Below are positions 44,058 to 53,288 of a stretch of DNA of 64,000 nucleotides, piece by piece. The translations under genes were made by a program, and so were the position numbers. This DNA comes from Bacteroidales bacterium UBA3754. Lineage in GTDB: Bacteria; Bacteroidota; Bacteroidia; Bacteroidales; UBA1715. Below the pieces are notes generated by a model that was not told the DNA's origin, did no database searches, and saw only the letters and a list, made by a program, of their open reading frames with translations. Where the stretch lies: contig DFGI01000066.1 in the NCBI GenBank assembly GCA_002371705.1, positions 62,001-126,000 on the forward strand, in the 5' to 3' direction. Within the stretch, counting starts at the first letter, position 1; each line of letters starts with the position of its first letter.

Positions 44058-44597
44058 TTATTTGTATTGGTTACGAGTGATGAAACGAAGTGTGAATGCA
44101 ACCGACTTCGCGTTAAGACGGTCGCGGTTTGGTTCGTTTTTGTCGAAGTTTTTGTAATATGCGTTCCACGACGGACGCCATTCTATACCAATGTTAATAG
44201 GTATTTTCTTGAAGTTGTATCCTGTACCCAAACAAGCTGTAGGTCCAACATATACAAGGTCTTTCGCACCTTCTATTTCCTTGCTTCGCAATTCGGTTCC
44301 TCCAATGATACCGCCACCGCAGTACCAACGGAAATACGAAGCCAAGTTTGGATATGATGCCACATATTTGAACATCAAACCGCCTTCATAGCAGGTGTTG
44401 AATTCAGTGAGGAACATCATATTCATTGCAAAACGATATTTAAAGAAATGTTCGTAGTCGATACCTTCGAGCATTGGCGAGCTTACAATTTCCACGCGTG
44501 GACCAATACCATTGTTATACCATTTTTGATTTTCGCGTTGTGCGAATACGCACGTTGAACTGAATGCCACAAGTAATACAAGAATAAATTTTTTCAT
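44058..44597 (-). CDS. Small outer-membrane beta-barrel protein
   Basis: The product is 179 residues with a signal peptide (ending TCVFAQ). Alternating hydrophobic strands with aromatic ends (FRWYCGGGIIGG; ACLGTGYNFKKIPINIGIEW; VAFTLRFI) indicate an eight-strand-type barrel, with the basic tail TRNQYK after the last strand. Function unknown. It lies 3 bases after the preceding minus-strand gene, so it is part of the operon starting at 45095. Confidence 0.75.
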   Translation of the reverse strand: MKKFILVLLVAFSSTCVFAQRENQKWYNNGIGPRVEIVSSPMLEGIDYEHFFKYRFAMNMMFLTEFNTCYEGGLMFKYVASYPNLASYFRWYCGGGIIGGTELRSKEIEGAKDLVYVGPTACLGTGYNFKKIPINIGIEWRPSWNAYYKNFDKNEPNRDRLNAKSVAFTLRFITRNQYK

Positions 44598-44600
44598 ACG

Positions 44601-45095
44601 CTAACAATATTGGTTTAGTAAATCTTTAACTTGTTGAATTTCATCATTTTGAAGGGAGTTGACGCAAATGGCGGGATATTTCGCCAACTGATTTTTTCCC
44701 ATTGTTTGGTACAAAATTAAATTTTTGTCGTTCCCATCGTTCACGATTTCGTATTTTTTAAATGCATCAAACGGAATTTTATATGACGTGCATTTTGCCA
44801 TAAGTAACTGAATGTGGTAAAATCGGAACACAATATTCTGATTGTCTTCATCGGATACATAGATGAAATTCAGCTTTTTCTTGTGTTGTAGATACACCAC
44901 GCCTGCATAAATGGCAAGCACTGCAAGCACCAGCAGCGTGCACCATCCCGCACTCAGCGGTTTGATTTCCACGCCGAACTCGCGGAGAAAATTAGCCGAA
45001 AGTGGAATATACACACAGATGGTCGTGATGAGCACAACCCCGAAGGTCTTCCATATTTTCTTTCGACTGGCGTATTTTTCGTTATGTATAACCAT
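44601..45095 (-). CDS. Two-helix membrane protein with PH-like domain
   Basis: The product is 164 residues. Two transmembrane helices (about 14-34 and 48-68) are followed by a cytosolic domain with the strand order of bacterial PH-like domains (LNFIYVSDEDNQNIVFRFYH ... IPFDAFKKYEIV). This layout is common among Bacteroidales proteins of unknown function. First gene of the four-gene operon ending with dprA. Confidence 0.7.
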   Translation of the reverse strand: MVIHNEKYASRKKIWKTFGVVLITTICVYIPLSANFLREFGVEIKPLSAGWCTLLVLAVLAIYAGVVYLQHKKKLNFIYVSDEDNQNIVFRFYHIQLLMAKCTSYKIPFDAFKKYEIVNDGNDKNLILYQTMGKNQLAKYPAICVNSLQNDEIQQVKDLLNQYC

Positions 45096-45113
45096 ACTAA
45101 ATTTTCAGTACTG

Positions 45114-45121
45114 CAAATATA
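45114..45121 (-). promoter_or_regulatory. Promoter -7 element of the dprA operon (TATATTTG)
   Basis: Minus-strand TATATTTG at 45121-45114, 19 bases before the ATG at 45095. It is back to back with the ychF promoter. Confidence 0.65.
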
Positions 45122-45153
45122 CAATTTGCGTTGAGAATAATTTTAAAAAAACG

Positions 45154-45161
45154 TACTTTTG
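45154..45161 (+). promoter_or_regulatory. ychF promoter -7 element (TACTTTTG)
   Basis: It matches TAnnTTTG, 19 bases before the ATG at 45180; TTG at 45131-45133 may serve at -33. Confidence 0.65.
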
Positions 45162-45179
45162 CAAAAAATAAATTTTGAT

Positions 45180-46277
45180 ATGGGTTTGAAATGTGGTATT
45201 GTTGGCTTGCCAAATGTGGGTAAATCAACATTGTTTAATTGTTTGACGAACGCGAAGGCACAGGCTGCCAATTTTCCTTTTTGTACGATAGAACCAAATG
45301 TGGGAATGATTACCGTTCCCGATAATCGCTTGAACGAACTTGAAAAAATCGTTCATCCTGAAAAAGTCGTGCCTACGACGGTTGAAATCGTTGATATAGC
45401 TGGTTTGGTGAAAGGTGCGAGCAAGGGCGAAGGTTTGGGAAACAAATTCCTTGCTAATATCCGTGAAACCGATGCCATTATCCACGTGCTTCGTTGTTTC
45501 GAGAACGAAAATATCACACACGTCGATGGTTCAATCAATCCTGTCCGCGACAAGGAAACGATTGATATGGAATTGCAACTCAAAGATTTAGAAACTGTTG
45601 AGTCTCGTTTGAGCAAGGTTGAAAAACAAGCCCGTGCAGGCGGCGACAAGGAAGCTAAGTTTGTATGCGACATTCTTACCCGTGTCAAGGCGGCGTTGCT
45701 GAAAGGCGAATCGGCTCGCACGCTCAATTTGGACGATGAGGAAAAGGCGGCAATCTATGACTTGCATTTGCTTACGTTGAAACCTGTGATGTACGTTTGC
45801 AACGTTGACGAATCGGGCATAAACGGAAATAAATATGTTGATGCGGTGAAGGAATCCATCAAAGGCGAAAAAGCCGAAGTGTTGATTTTGGCTACGGCTT
45901 TGGAGGCGGAAATTGCCGAACTCGACACGCAGGAAGAACGCGATATGTTTTTGCAAGATGTTGGTTTAACCGAACCGGGTGTGAATAAATTGATTCGTCA
46001 GGCATATTCATTGCTCAATTTGGAGACATTCCTTACTGCCGGACCTAAGGAAGTTCGTGCGTGGACATACCACAAGGGCGCGAAAGCTCCACAGGCGGCT
46101 GGCGTTATCCATACCGATTTTGAGAAAGGATTTATTAAAGCCGAGGTTATAAAATACGAAGATTACATTGCATACGGCTCCGAAGTGGCAGTGAAAGAGG
46201 CTGGAAAAATGTCGATGGAAGGTAAGGATTATGTGGTGCAGGATGGCGACATAATGCACTTTAAATTTAATGTATAG
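45180..46277 (+). CDS. ychF: Ribosome-binding ATPase YchF
   Basis: This is a 365-residue OBG-family ATPase. Motifs: [20 protein letters not shown] (Walker A), [11 protein letters not shown] (switch I), [20 protein letters not shown] (G3), and the helical coiled-coil arm between about 125 and 200. NVDE replaces the canonical NKxD, which explains ATP preference in the family. The C-terminal TGS domain ends at [18 protein letters not shown] sequence. Start at 45180 rather than 45159, because the latter lies inside the promoter. It binds ribosomes and affects translation and oxidative-stress responses. Confidence 0.97.
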   Translation: MGLKCGIVGLPNVGKSTLFNCLTNAKAQAANFPFCTIEPNVGMITVPDNRLNELEKIVHPEKVVPTTVEIVDIAGLVKGASKGEGLGNKFLANIRETDAIIHVLRCFENENITHVDGSINPVRDKETIDMELQLKDLETVESRLSKVEKQARAGGDKEAKFVCDILTRVKAALLKGESARTLNLDDEEKAAIYDLHLLTLKPVMYVCNVDESGINGNKYVDAVKESIKGEKAEVLILATALEAEIAELDTQEERDMFLQDVGLTEPGVNKLIRQAYSLLNLETFLTAGPKEVRAWTYHKGAKAPQAAGVIHTDFEKGFIKAEVIKYEDYIAYGSEVAVKEAGKMSMEGKDYVVQDGDIMHFKFNV

Positions 46278-46887
46278 CATGACCGTTCACGAAATCATTC
46301 TTGTTTGTGACTATTTAGGAACGTTGGCGTTTGCCATAAGTGGCGCGCTTGCGGCTGCACGGAAACAGTTTGATTTGTTCGGTGGTATTTTTCTTGGTTT
46401 TGTTACGGCTATCGGCGGCGGAACGCTCCGCGATATGATGCTCAATATCCCTGTGGCGTGGCTGCACGATATTTGGTATTTTTATATTGTTGTGTTTGCC
46501 GTGGGATTCACGTTTGTGTGCCGAAACTATATTGAAAAATATTCAAAAACTCTGTTTTTGTTCGACACGATTGGTATTAGCGTGTTCACTATCATTGGAA
46601 TGCAAAAGGGACTGGCGTTGGATATTCACCCGATTTTGTCGGTAATGATGGGAATTTTGACGGCAGTTTTTGGTGGAATCGTCCGTGATATGATGTGTGT
46701 GGACATACCATTGATTTTTAGAAAAGAAATATACGCAACTGCCTGTTTGATAGGAGGTTGTGCGTATTTGTTGCTCAATTGGCTTGCGTGCCCCGATTTT
46801 ATCTCAATCGTTGTTGCGTCGCTCGTTATTTTTGTGGTTCGCACCGTAAGTGTGATTAAAAATTGGTCGTTGCCAAGGTTCAAATAG
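46270..46887 (+). CDS. TRIC-type (UPF0126) membrane channel protein
   Basis: This is a 205-residue inner-membrane protein with seven predicted helices in two homologous halves, each with a Gly-rich kinked helix: [19 protein letters not shown] in the first and [16 protein letters not shown] in the second. This is the bacterial TRIC/UPF0126 family, homotrimeric monovalent-cation channels. It overlaps the ychF stop by 8 bases if started at ATG 46270 (MYSMTVHEI); ATG 46279 is an alternative without overlap. Confidence 0.9.
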   Translation: MYSMTVHEIILVCDYLGTLAFAISGALAAARKQFDLFGGIFLGFVTAIGGGTLRDMMLNIPVAWLHDIWYFYIVVFAVGFTFVCRNYIEKYSKTLFLFDTIGISVFTIIGMQKGLALDIHPILSVMMGILTAVFGGIVRDMMCVDIPLIFRKEIYATACLIGGCAYLLLNWLACPDFISIVVASLVIFVVRTVSVIKNWSLPRFK

Positions 46888-46917
46888 AATGGTATTAATC
46901 ATTCTGTTGTAGCCAAT

Positions 46918-46968
46918 GAGTTTGTAGTCAATTCTTTCCCAATGTGCTGCCACATAGGGTTTTGTGAG
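46918..46968 (+). promoter_or_regulatory. Leader segment resembling that of the 8949 gene
   Basis: The 120-base gap before 47008 holds TGAGTTTG (one base off TAnnTTTG) at 46918-46925. Then come CCCAATGTG and CACATAGGG, which pair around CTGC, then GGGTTTTGTGAGTTTAGCTT. The piece from GTGCTGCC to TTGTC parallels GTGTTGCGCC to TTGTC in the leader at 8885-8920. The upstream arm differs, giving a simple hairpin rather than a three-way junction. Confidence 0.4.
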
Positions 46969-47007
46969 TTTAGCTTGTCTTTTATATAAATTGATAATTC
47001 ACAAAAT

Positions 47008-48693
47008 ATGAAACGCATATTGTTCTTTGCTCTGTCGCTTTCGGTCATGCTGACGAGCTGTAAGAAAGACTCCATTACCGAGGTCTCGCCTTCTTCCGAA
47101 ACTAAAACGCTGGAAGACGGTAGCGACGATTATTCAAGTGAAACATTTTCCAAATCGGTTTCGGTGGTATTTTCCCCGACAGAAAATGCCGTAGTCAGCG
47201 ATACAACCAGCGATTTCCTCGTTACGGTCGAAGGGAACGGGGTGACCATAGTGTATTCGGGTTCGGAACAAGTTGAATACAATTTGTCGGGAACATCTGA
47301 CGACGGATTTTTCAAATTGTATAGTGCAAAAAAACAATCCATTCAGCTACATAATCTTTCGCTCACCAATACGAAAGGTGCTGCTATTAACGTGCAAGGC
47401 ACAGTGGATTCGCCAAGTAGCGGGAAACGAACATTTGTGATTGTGAACGGCGTCAACGAACTTGCCGACGGCATTACATATACGCAGACTCCGTCGGGCG
47501 AGGACGAGAAAGGTGTGGTTTTCGGTGAGGGAAAACTTGTTTTCAGCGGCGACGGTAGGCTAACTGTTACGGCAAACGGGAAGTCGGGCATAGTGTCGGA
47601 CGATTACGTGCGTTTTTGGGCAAGCCCTTCTGTTTCAATTGTTTCAAAATCCGGACATGGTGTTAAAGGAAAAGATTCTGTTATGGTTGACAATGCGACG
47701 CTCGACATTACTGTTTCGGCAAATACGAAAAAAGGTATCACGTCGGATGGTACAGTGCGGATTGATGGGGGAACGACCACCATCACTATTTCGGGCAGTG
47801 CCGCTTACGATAGCGACGACCAGTCCTATTCTGGAACGGCTGGCATAAAGGTGGGCGGACAATTTGAGATGAACGGCGGTACGCTCACCATAACTAATTC
47901 TGGTTCAGGAGGTAAAGGTATTTCGGGTGATGCGAAAGGTTATTTCAGCGGGGGAACTGTTTCTGTCATTACTACTGGCTCGAATTATACTACAGGTGAT
48001 ATTTCCGCCAAAGGCATCAAATTCGATGGCGACATCATATTTTCGGGCTCCGAAGTCCTGGTGAATTGCAAATCGAACGAGGGCATTGAGTCCAAAGGTT
48101 CTATAACAGTTTCCGATGGGGGTGTGTATAGTTACTCCAGCGCCGACGATGCAATGAATTCCGCTTCAGATTTTACCATTTCGGGTGGTTTTGTGTGCGG
48201 ATATGCCACATCGAACGATGGACTTGACGCAAACGGCGATTTCTACATAAAAGGCGGCGTGGTTTATGCAATAGGTGCAAAAAGTCCCGAAGTTGCTGTT
48301 GATGCTAACACAGAGGAACGTCATACGCTGTATGTTCAAGGCGGAACAATCGTAGCCATTGGTGGATTGGAACAAGGTGCGTCGCTCACACAATCGTGCT
48401 ATCAGACTTCGTCGTGGAGTAGTTCCACTTGGTACGGACTACATGTCGGGGCTACAACGTATGCATTTAAAACTCCCGCAAGTGGTGGCTCGGGATTGGT
48501 CGTTTCGGGTTCGTCAACACCAACGCTCACTTCGGGCGTGACCGTTTCGGGTGGAACGACTTATTTCGATGGAATGTTCATTGCAAATTGCTCCGTAAAT
48601 GATGGAAATTCCGTTTCGCTTTCGACATATACTGGAGGAAACAGTGGTGGCGGTCCTGGTGGCAATGGCAGAGGACCGGGAAATCGTTTTTAA
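47008..48693 (+). CDS. Cthe_2159-like carbohydrate-binding lipoprotein
   Basis: This is a 561-residue lipoprotein with lipobox MLTSC (Cys17). The body is a regular series of beta-turn units rich in Gly/Ser/Asp, for example VRFWASPSVSIVSKSGHGVK, VMVDNATLDITVSANTKKGI and VRIDGGTTTITISGSAAYDS. This is the pattern of the Cthe_2159 family, calcium-binding right-handed beta-helix proteins that bind polysaccharide. The C-terminus ends in a Gly-rich tail (GGGPGGNGRGPGNRF). Surface glycan binding is inferred. Followed 74 bases later by a DUF2490 barrel gene. Confidence 0.85.
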   Translation: MKRILFFALSLSVMLTSCKKDSITEVSPSSETKTLEDGSDDYSSETFSKSVSVVFSPTENAVVSDTTSDFLVTVEGNGVTIVYSGSEQVEYNLSGTSDDGFFKLYSAKKQSIQLHNLSLTNTKGAAINVQGTVDSPSSGKRTFVIVNGVNELADGITYTQTPSGEDEKGVVFGEGKLVFSGDGRLTVTANGKSGIVSDDYVRFWASPSVSIVSKSGHGVKGKDSVMVDNATLDITVSANTKKGITSDGTVRIDGGTTTITISGSAAYDSDDQSYSGTAGIKVGGQFEMNGGTLTITNSGSGGKGISGDAKGYFSGGTVSVITTGSNYTTGDISAKGIKFDGDIIFSGSEVLVNCKSNEGIESKGSITVSDGGVYSYSSADDAMNSASDFTISGGFVCGYATSNDGLDANGDFYIKGGVVYAIGAKSPEVAVDANTEERHTLYVQGGTIVAIGGLEQGASLTQSCYQTSSWSSSTWYGLHVGATTYAFKTPASGGSGLVVSGSSTPTLTSGVTVSGGTTYFDGMFIANCSVNDGNSVSLSTYTGGNSGGGPGGNGRGPGNRF

Positions 48694-48767
48694 AGATTAA
48701 GAGTTAATAATTAAAAAGTAAGGGTGGCAGAGCTTGTCGAAGCCACAGATTAAATAAAATAGATTCT

Positions 48768-49595
48768 ATGAATTTCTTTCAAAAAATAGTATTCTTTTTA
48801 ATTGCGTTCGTTCCCTTTGCTCTGTCTGCCCAGACTTCTGTGGACTTGGATTCGGAATTTGGCGGACGGATTTCGGTTGGAATAGACAAAAAAATACAGA
48901 AAGGTTTACACGTTTCGCTCGACGAGGAATTGCGACTTGATGATAATTTTAAGAGCGTCAATCGTTTACAGATGAATTTTGGTGTTGATTACAAATTGAT
49001 GCAACATATAAAACTTGGCATAGGCTATTCGCTTATCAATCCCTACGACATGACAGAAAATGCGTTCTCCGACGCAAAGCATCGAATTGTGTTTAGTGCC
49101 ACAGGTATCGTCAGATACGGACAATGGAGGTTTGCTTTGAAAGAACAATTTCAACTGACGCACCGTACAGGCAGTTTCAATGAATATCAAAATCCGAGGA
49201 ACGCACTGACGCTCAAAAGTCGTTTGTCGGCAAAATATAATTATTCCGAACGGTTTGCACCATACGTCTTTGTGGAATTTCGTAGCGTGTTGAATGCACC
49301 TGTGGTTGTAGCTTCGTATGACGGCACAAACTATCTCACATCGTTGGGTAGTAAAATTGGCGATGCAGGTTGGTTTTTGGACGGATTCAGCGGAAATTAT
49401 CTCAATAGAATCCGTTTGGGTGTAGGTGCTCAAATTAAGTTTGATGTGCACAACGGTTTGAATATCTGTTTGTTACTTGACCGAGTGAGTGACAAAATTG
49501 TTGACGCAAATGCCGAAGGAACAAAACTGAAATCCTATACAAAAGAAACTGGATTTGTGGGACAAATTGGCGTAGGGTATGTGTATTCGTTTTAG
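48768..49595 (+). CDS. DUF2490 outer-membrane protein
   Basis: This is a 275-residue outer-membrane barrel with a signal peptide (ending ALSAQ). Strands alternate with short turns: GGRISVGIDKKIQKGLHVSL, then LQMNFGVDYKLMQHIKLGIGYSLI near 60-85, ending with the usual aromatic residue in VGYVYSF. The DUF2490 family has no known function. It may share a transcript with the carbohydrate-binding lipoprotein; the gap includes a small hairpin (GTGGC with GCCAC near 48725-48750) but no T-run. Confidence 0.83.
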   Translation: MNFFQKIVFFLIAFVPFALSAQTSVDLDSEFGGRISVGIDKKIQKGLHVSLDEELRLDDNFKSVNRLQMNFGVDYKLMQHIKLGIGYSLINPYDMTENAFSDAKHRIVFSATGIVRYGQWRFALKEQFQLTHRTGSFNEYQNPRNALTLKSRLSAKYNYSERFAPYVFVEFRSVLNAPVVVASYDGTNYLTSLGSKIGDAGWFLDGFSGNYLNRIRLGVGAQIKFDVHNGLNICLLLDRVSDKIVDANAEGTKLKSYTKETGFVGQIGVGYVYSF

Positions 49596-49625
49596 AAAAT
49601 GTTTTCCTTGCAAATGTGGAAAATA

Positions 49626-49656
49626 TTTTGAAGACGTGGTGTAAAAAATTATTTTT
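49626..49656 (+). promoter_or_regulatory. Consensus promoter (TTTG N19 TATTTTTG)
   Basis: TTTG at 49626-49629 and TATTTTTG at 49649-49656 with 19 bases between. Both match consensus exactly. It drives the SGNH hydrolase gene. Confidence 0.75.
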
Positions 49657-49711
49657 GTATGACGTTTTTAGATTAGAGCCGACATACGGTTCCGAAAAAG
49701 GATTTTTCATT

Positions 49712-50410
49712 ATGAAAAAAATATATTCGTTCATTTTTCTCTTTGCAATGGGCATTTCGCTCAATGCACAGAAGATTCTGTTTATTGGCGATTCAATAAC
49801 CGATGGCAAATGGGGCTACGAATGCGATGGCACGCGTAATACCAACGACATGAATCATATTTTTGGACATGGTTACATGTATCTCATAGCGGCAAAATAT
49901 ATGGCTGTTTATCCCGATTCGGCTATGCAGTTCTACAATAGGGGCATTAGCGGTAACACGGTGAAAGATTTGGCGGAACGTTGGGATTCCGATGTGCTCA
50001 GTGTCAATCCTGATGTGCTTTCGGTGCTAATCGGCATCAACGATGTGCTGAACGACAATCCGTCGGTCGATACCGTGGCTTTTGAAAAAACGTATCGTGA
50101 TATTCTTACCAAAAGCCGAACTCAAAATCCTAATCTTGTGATTCTTCTTGGCGAGCCATTCTGCGAGAATGGTTTTAGAATTGACAGCGAAGGAGTTATC
50201 CGAAAAAAATGTGAGGCATTGTCGCGGGCGGTACAGCGAATAGCCAAAGATTATGATGCCAGTTTCATTCCCTGTCAGGCATTTTTCGACAAGCTCTGCA
50301 AGGAAAGTGGCAATACTTCGTATTGGATTTGGGACGGCGTTCATCCAACACCTGCGGGACATTATAAAATGTCGGTTCTTTGGGAACAACACTTACCTAC
50401 TAAAAAATAG
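49712..50410 (+). CDS. Secreted SGNH/GDSL hydrolase
   Basis: This is a 232-residue exported esterase-type enzyme from ATG 49712 (signal peptide ending ISLNAQ); the in-frame start at 49616 lies before the promoter. The four SGNH blocks are present: block I ILFIGDSITDG (nucleophile Ser), block II RGISGNTVKDL (Gly), block III VLIGINDV (Asn), block V WDGVHPTPAGHYKMS (catalytic Asp and His). Members deacylate carbohydrates or lipids; the likely place of action is the periplasm or surface. Confidence 0.93.
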   Translation: MKKIYSFIFLFAMGISLNAQKILFIGDSITDGKWGYECDGTRNTNDMNHIFGHGYMYLIAAKYMAVYPDSAMQFYNRGISGNTVKDLAERWDSDVLSVNPDVLSVLIGINDVLNDNPSVDTVAFEKTYRDILTKSRTQNPNLVILLGEPFCENGFRIDSEGVIRKKCEALSRAVQRIAKDYDASFIPCQAFFDKLCKESGNTSYWIWDGVHPTPAGHYKMSVLWEQHLPTKK

Positions 50411-50446
50411 GAATTGTAAATGTCGTGTTGAACATACGGATTTGTA

Positions 50447-50454
50447 TATATTTG
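50447..50454 (+). promoter_or_regulatory. Promoter -7 element (TATATTTG)
   Basis: It matches TAnnTTTG, 32 bases before the ATG at 50487. Confidence 0.6.
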
Positions 50455-50486
50455 TGTAAAGAAAAATTCTATAACAAATAAACGCA

Positions 50487-50951
50487 ATGATTAGACGAGC
50501 AAACACAAACGATATAGCACAGATTCTCAATCTGTTACTTCAGGGCGACATGGTTCATTTCAAGATTCGTCCCGACATATTCAAACCAAACACTACAAAA
50601 TATAACGAACAGGAAATCAGCGAAATGCTCAACGATGACACGAAGCCCATATTTGTTTACGACGACGGTGGCGTGCTGGGCTACCTATTTTGCCAAATTA
50701 CTGAAATAGGGGACAACAGTTTGTTGCAAAACATAAAAACACTCTATATTGACGACCTCTGTGTTGACGAAAAAGCCCGTAAACGGCACATAGGGAAAGC
50801 ACTGTTTGAATATGTTCGCGAATATGCACAATCAATCGGTTGCCATAATATTACGCTGAACGCATGGGCAGGCAACGATCCTGCATTGTCGTTTTATAGG
50901 AATATGGGAATGAAACCACAGAAAACCTGTATGGAATTGGTGCTGAAGTAA
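50487..50951 (+). CDS. GNAT family N-acetyltransferase
   Basis: This is a 154-residue acetyltransferase (MIRRANTNDIAQILNLLLQG). The acetyl-CoA loop is DLCVDEKARKRHIGKALFEY (R-x-x-x-I-G-K in place of R/QxxGxG/A). It is followed by NITLNAWAGNDPALSFYRNM, typical of the RimI-like branch. Substrate not predictable. It stands alone with its own promoter. Confidence 0.9.
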   Translation: MIRRANTNDIAQILNLLLQGDMVHFKIRPDIFKPNTTKYNEQEISEMLNDDTKPIFVYDDGGVLGYLFCQITEIGDNSLLQNIKTLYIDDLCVDEKARKRHIGKALFEYVREYAQSIGCHNITLNAWAGNDPALSFYRNMGMKPQKTCMELVLK

Positions 50952-51049
50952 CAATGTAAAAAAGGGATTATATAGGTTAGACCATTGGTTCAAAAGATTA
51001 GTTATTTTTCCCCATAATTCAATAAATATAAATAACTATAAACTTTTGT

Positions 51050-51580
51050 TTACCACAAACTATAATCCACTGACGACCATTCCTGTACCTTTTTTTTGAT
51101 GGATTCCTTGGGATGTGCTAATTTGTGCCGACGTTCAATTTCTTCTAAAATATCGTCGTTTATAGGTTCCGAATCTACTATGAATTCACAATGGTCGTCA
51201 TAGATTATTACATCACGTTTTAATTCTTCAGTGAATAATTCTACCAGTTCTTCTTTAGTAAAACACATTATGCGAGCGTCAATGTAGTTTTTTGTTTCCA
51301 TTATGACATCGTTCCACTTTTTCCCACGCATTATCCGCAATGTGTAATCCAAAACTTTATCTTGAAGAAATCTCCGATAACCCCAATCAGGGTGGTCTTC
51401 GGCATAGCTATCAAGAACTTCCATAAGGTTTCCGCCTTTCTGCACAAAACCCGCAATCCGTGCTATTTTTCTATCAAAGGGACTGAAATTCCATTCTGCA
51501 CAACCAGAATCCCAATATTCTTTACTTTTCAAAACACCCTTGTATTCTTTAAGGGTTAAATCAAATGGATATGTATTCAT
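51050..51580 (-). CDS. Conserved hypothetical protein
   Basis: The product is 176 residues, soluble and acidic, with no signal peptide. It starts MNTYPFDLTLKEYKGVLKSK and contains the aromatic-rich WDSGCAEWNFSPFDRKIARI and a C-terminal segment IERRHKLAHPKESIKKKVQE. No motif that I recognise. Codon use is like its neighbours, and no other ORF competes on either strand. Confidence 0.65.
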   Translation of the reverse strand: MNTYPFDLTLKEYKGVLKSKEYWDSGCAEWNFSPFDRKIARIAGFVQKGGNLMEVLDSYAEDHPDWGYRRFLQDKVLDYTLRIMRGKKWNDVIMETKNYIDARIMCFTKEELVELFTEELKRDVIIYDDHCEFIVDSEPINDDILEEIERRHKLAHPKESIKKKVQEWSSVDYSLW

Positions 51581-51694
51581 AACTCTTATATTTTTTCACA
51601 AAGAAAAACCAAAGGTGTGCCAAATCAAGGCAGAGGTTTTTGTTTTTTTCGGAATTATCTACTTTAATTGTGTATCGAGTCAATTCATTTTTCT

Positions 51695-51726
51695 GTTACT
51701 TTCTGTCTTCAGCGACAGAAAGTAAC
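51695..51726. repeat. Perfect hairpin repeat at the head of a non-coding stretch
   Basis: GTTACTTTCTGTC (51695-51707) and GACAGAAAGTAAC (51714-51726) are exact inverted repeats around TTCAGC. A second, partial copy lies at 31752-31775. The stretch 51581-52156 (576 bases) has no credible gene; ORFs there are Arg- or Ser-rich shadows. Near its end, CAAAAGAAATGGAACA (about 52062-52077) recurs almost exactly at 8718-8735. Confidence 0.65.
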
Positions 51727-52120
51727 CAAAGAACGCCGTCGCCGCCGCATCTTCGCTAAATTTCTTCTCATTCCGCTAAACTCTCGGGGATGGCGCTCCT
51801 CACAAACCCACGCCGCCAAGCCGAGAGTTCTTAACGCTCCATTCAAAGCAATTTTTAACGCTCATCTGCGAAGGCGAACCGTCATCGTTTGGTGAAAATT
51901 AGGACTTCTTTGTTGCACCAAACGAAAACATTTGTCAGCACGACAGTCCGACTGAGTCGGGAGGCTTTTCTTTGGGTTCCGTTTCCCTTGGGCATTTTGT
52001 TCACATTCGGCAAAGAAAATACCTTTTCTTTGCTCTCACTTAATCGCAAAATTCTTTTGCCACCAAAAGAAATGGAACAGATTTTGGCAAAACTAAAAAA
52101 GATAATTCCGAATAAAATAG

Positions 52121-52128
52121 TAGTTTTG
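52121..52128 (+). promoter_or_regulatory. Promoter -7 element of ogt (TAGTTTTG)
   Basis: It matches TAnnTTTG, 28 bases before the ATG at 52157. Confidence 0.55.
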
Positions 52129-52156
52129 AGAAACTAGTATAAAGAATATGTAACAA

Positions 52157-52663
52157 ATGTTTTATCAATTCAAATATCAAACTCCTGATGGTTTCAACGA
52201 CCTGCTGATGCGCTCGGATGGCGAAAGTCTTGTCGGTTTGTGGTTTGAGAATTCTGTTGACGCGAAGAAAAATATCTTACACTGTGCGGAAAAAGATTTG
52301 CCTATTTTCTGTGAAACTTGTCGTTGGCTCGACGAATATTTTTCGGGTAGGCAGCCCGATTTTACGCCACAATACAAAATTGAAAATCCAACTTCTTTTC
52401 GGTGCGAAGTTCTTGATATTGTGAGCGATATTCCCTTCGGCAAAACAATTACATACGGCGAAATTGCCGCAAGAATCGCGGAAAGGCACGGAATCGGGAA
52501 AATGTCGGCTCAGGCCGTTGGCGGCGCAGTCGGGTGGAATCCTATTTGTCTCATTGTTCCGTGTCACCGTGTGGTTGGCGCGAATGGAAAACTCACTGGT
52601 TACGGAGGTGGTATCAACAACAAGATTGCCTTGCTGAAACTTGAGGGTTCGCTTTTCCCATAA
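52157..52663 (+). CDS. ogt: Methylated-DNA--[protein]-cysteine S-methyltransferase
   Basis: This is a 168-residue suicide repair protein that transfers alkyl groups from O6-alkylguanine to its own Cys. The active site is LIVPCHRVVGANGKLTGYGG with the nucleophile in PCHR. The helix-turn-helix/arginine finger region is IPFGKTITYGEIAARI and SAQAVGGAVGWNPI. The N-terminal RNase-H-like domain is short, as in Ogt. Its stop is one base from the stop of the CAT-like gene on the other strand. Confidence 0.96.
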   Translation: MFYQFKYQTPDGFNDLLMRSDGESLVGLWFENSVDAKKNILHCAEKDLPIFCETCRWLDEYFSGRQPDFTPQYKIENPTSFRCEVLDIVSDIPFGKTITYGEIAARIAERHGIGKMSAQAVGGAVGWNPICLIVPCHRVVGANGKLTGYGGGINNKIALLKLEGSLFP

Positions 52664-52664
52664 T

Positions 52665-53288
52665 TTATTTCAACTCGTCGATTTCTTTTTGCAGATTTTC
52701 AAGAAATGTGCCTACGTGCATACCGTCCATCTGCGTATGATGAAACTGAAATGAGATGGGTAAATAGTACCTGAAAAAACGTTTTCTGTACCGACCCCAA
52801 ATCAAAAACGGATTGTTAAAAATGCCCGAATTCATACCGACGGCACCGTCAATTTCGGTAGTGACGATTGCCGACGTGCCAATAACCATAAACTCTTCTG
52901 ACAAATCCTTGTCGATTCCGCTTTCTGCAACGTGCGCCGTAAGTGTAAGGTAATTCTGATTAAATTGCTCCACATTCTCGTCGAAAGGAATGTCGCAGGA
53001 ATGAATTTCGCCATTTTTGCTTTTAACAATTGTATTGACCGCAAGAGCGTCGTATTGCATCAGCTTGTTGCCGACGGGCAAAAGGTAAAATTCCTGTATG
53101 TCCGCCGCCGCCTTGCCTATGCAGTAATCCAAAAGCATATTGAATTTCAGGTTCCGTTTCTTGCTGATTCTCACTATATTCGTGACGTTCAACGTTTTGA
53201 AAAACGTCACCATTGGATTCGGTGCTTTCATCCAAAGGGAAAACGCCGTTGCTCTTGTCGTTTCGTCGGGGGTGATTTCGTGTTTCAT
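52665..53288 (-). CDS. CatA-like O-acetyltransferase
   Basis: This is a 207-residue member of the chloramphenicol acetyltransferase fold family. The catalytic motif is FQFHHTQMDGMHVGTFLENL (HHxxxDGxH). The start ATG 53288 overlaps the stop of the upstream membrane gene as ATGA, so a longer ORF from 53333 is not needed. True resistance enzymes share other residues that I cannot verify here. Because it is coupled to a polytopic membrane protein resembling glycan-processing enzymes, a role in decorating a glycan or a lipid-linked sugar is as likely as antibiotic resistance. Confidence 0.82.
   Translation of the reverse strand: MKHEITPDETTRATAFSLWMKAPNPMVTFFKTLNVTNIVRISKKRNLKFNMLLDYCIGKAAADIQEFYLLPVGNKLMQYDALAVNTIVKSKNGEIHSCDIPFDENVEQFNQNYLTLTAHVAESGIDKDLSEEFMVIGTSAIVTTEIDGAVGMNSGIFNNPFLIWGRYRKRFFRYYLPISFQFHHTQMDGMHVGTFLENLQKEIDELK

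Noticed and set aside
51889..52137. 82-residue ORF in the repeat-bearing stretch
   Set aside because: Low-complexity composition, no promoter of its own, and it overlaps the ogt promoter.
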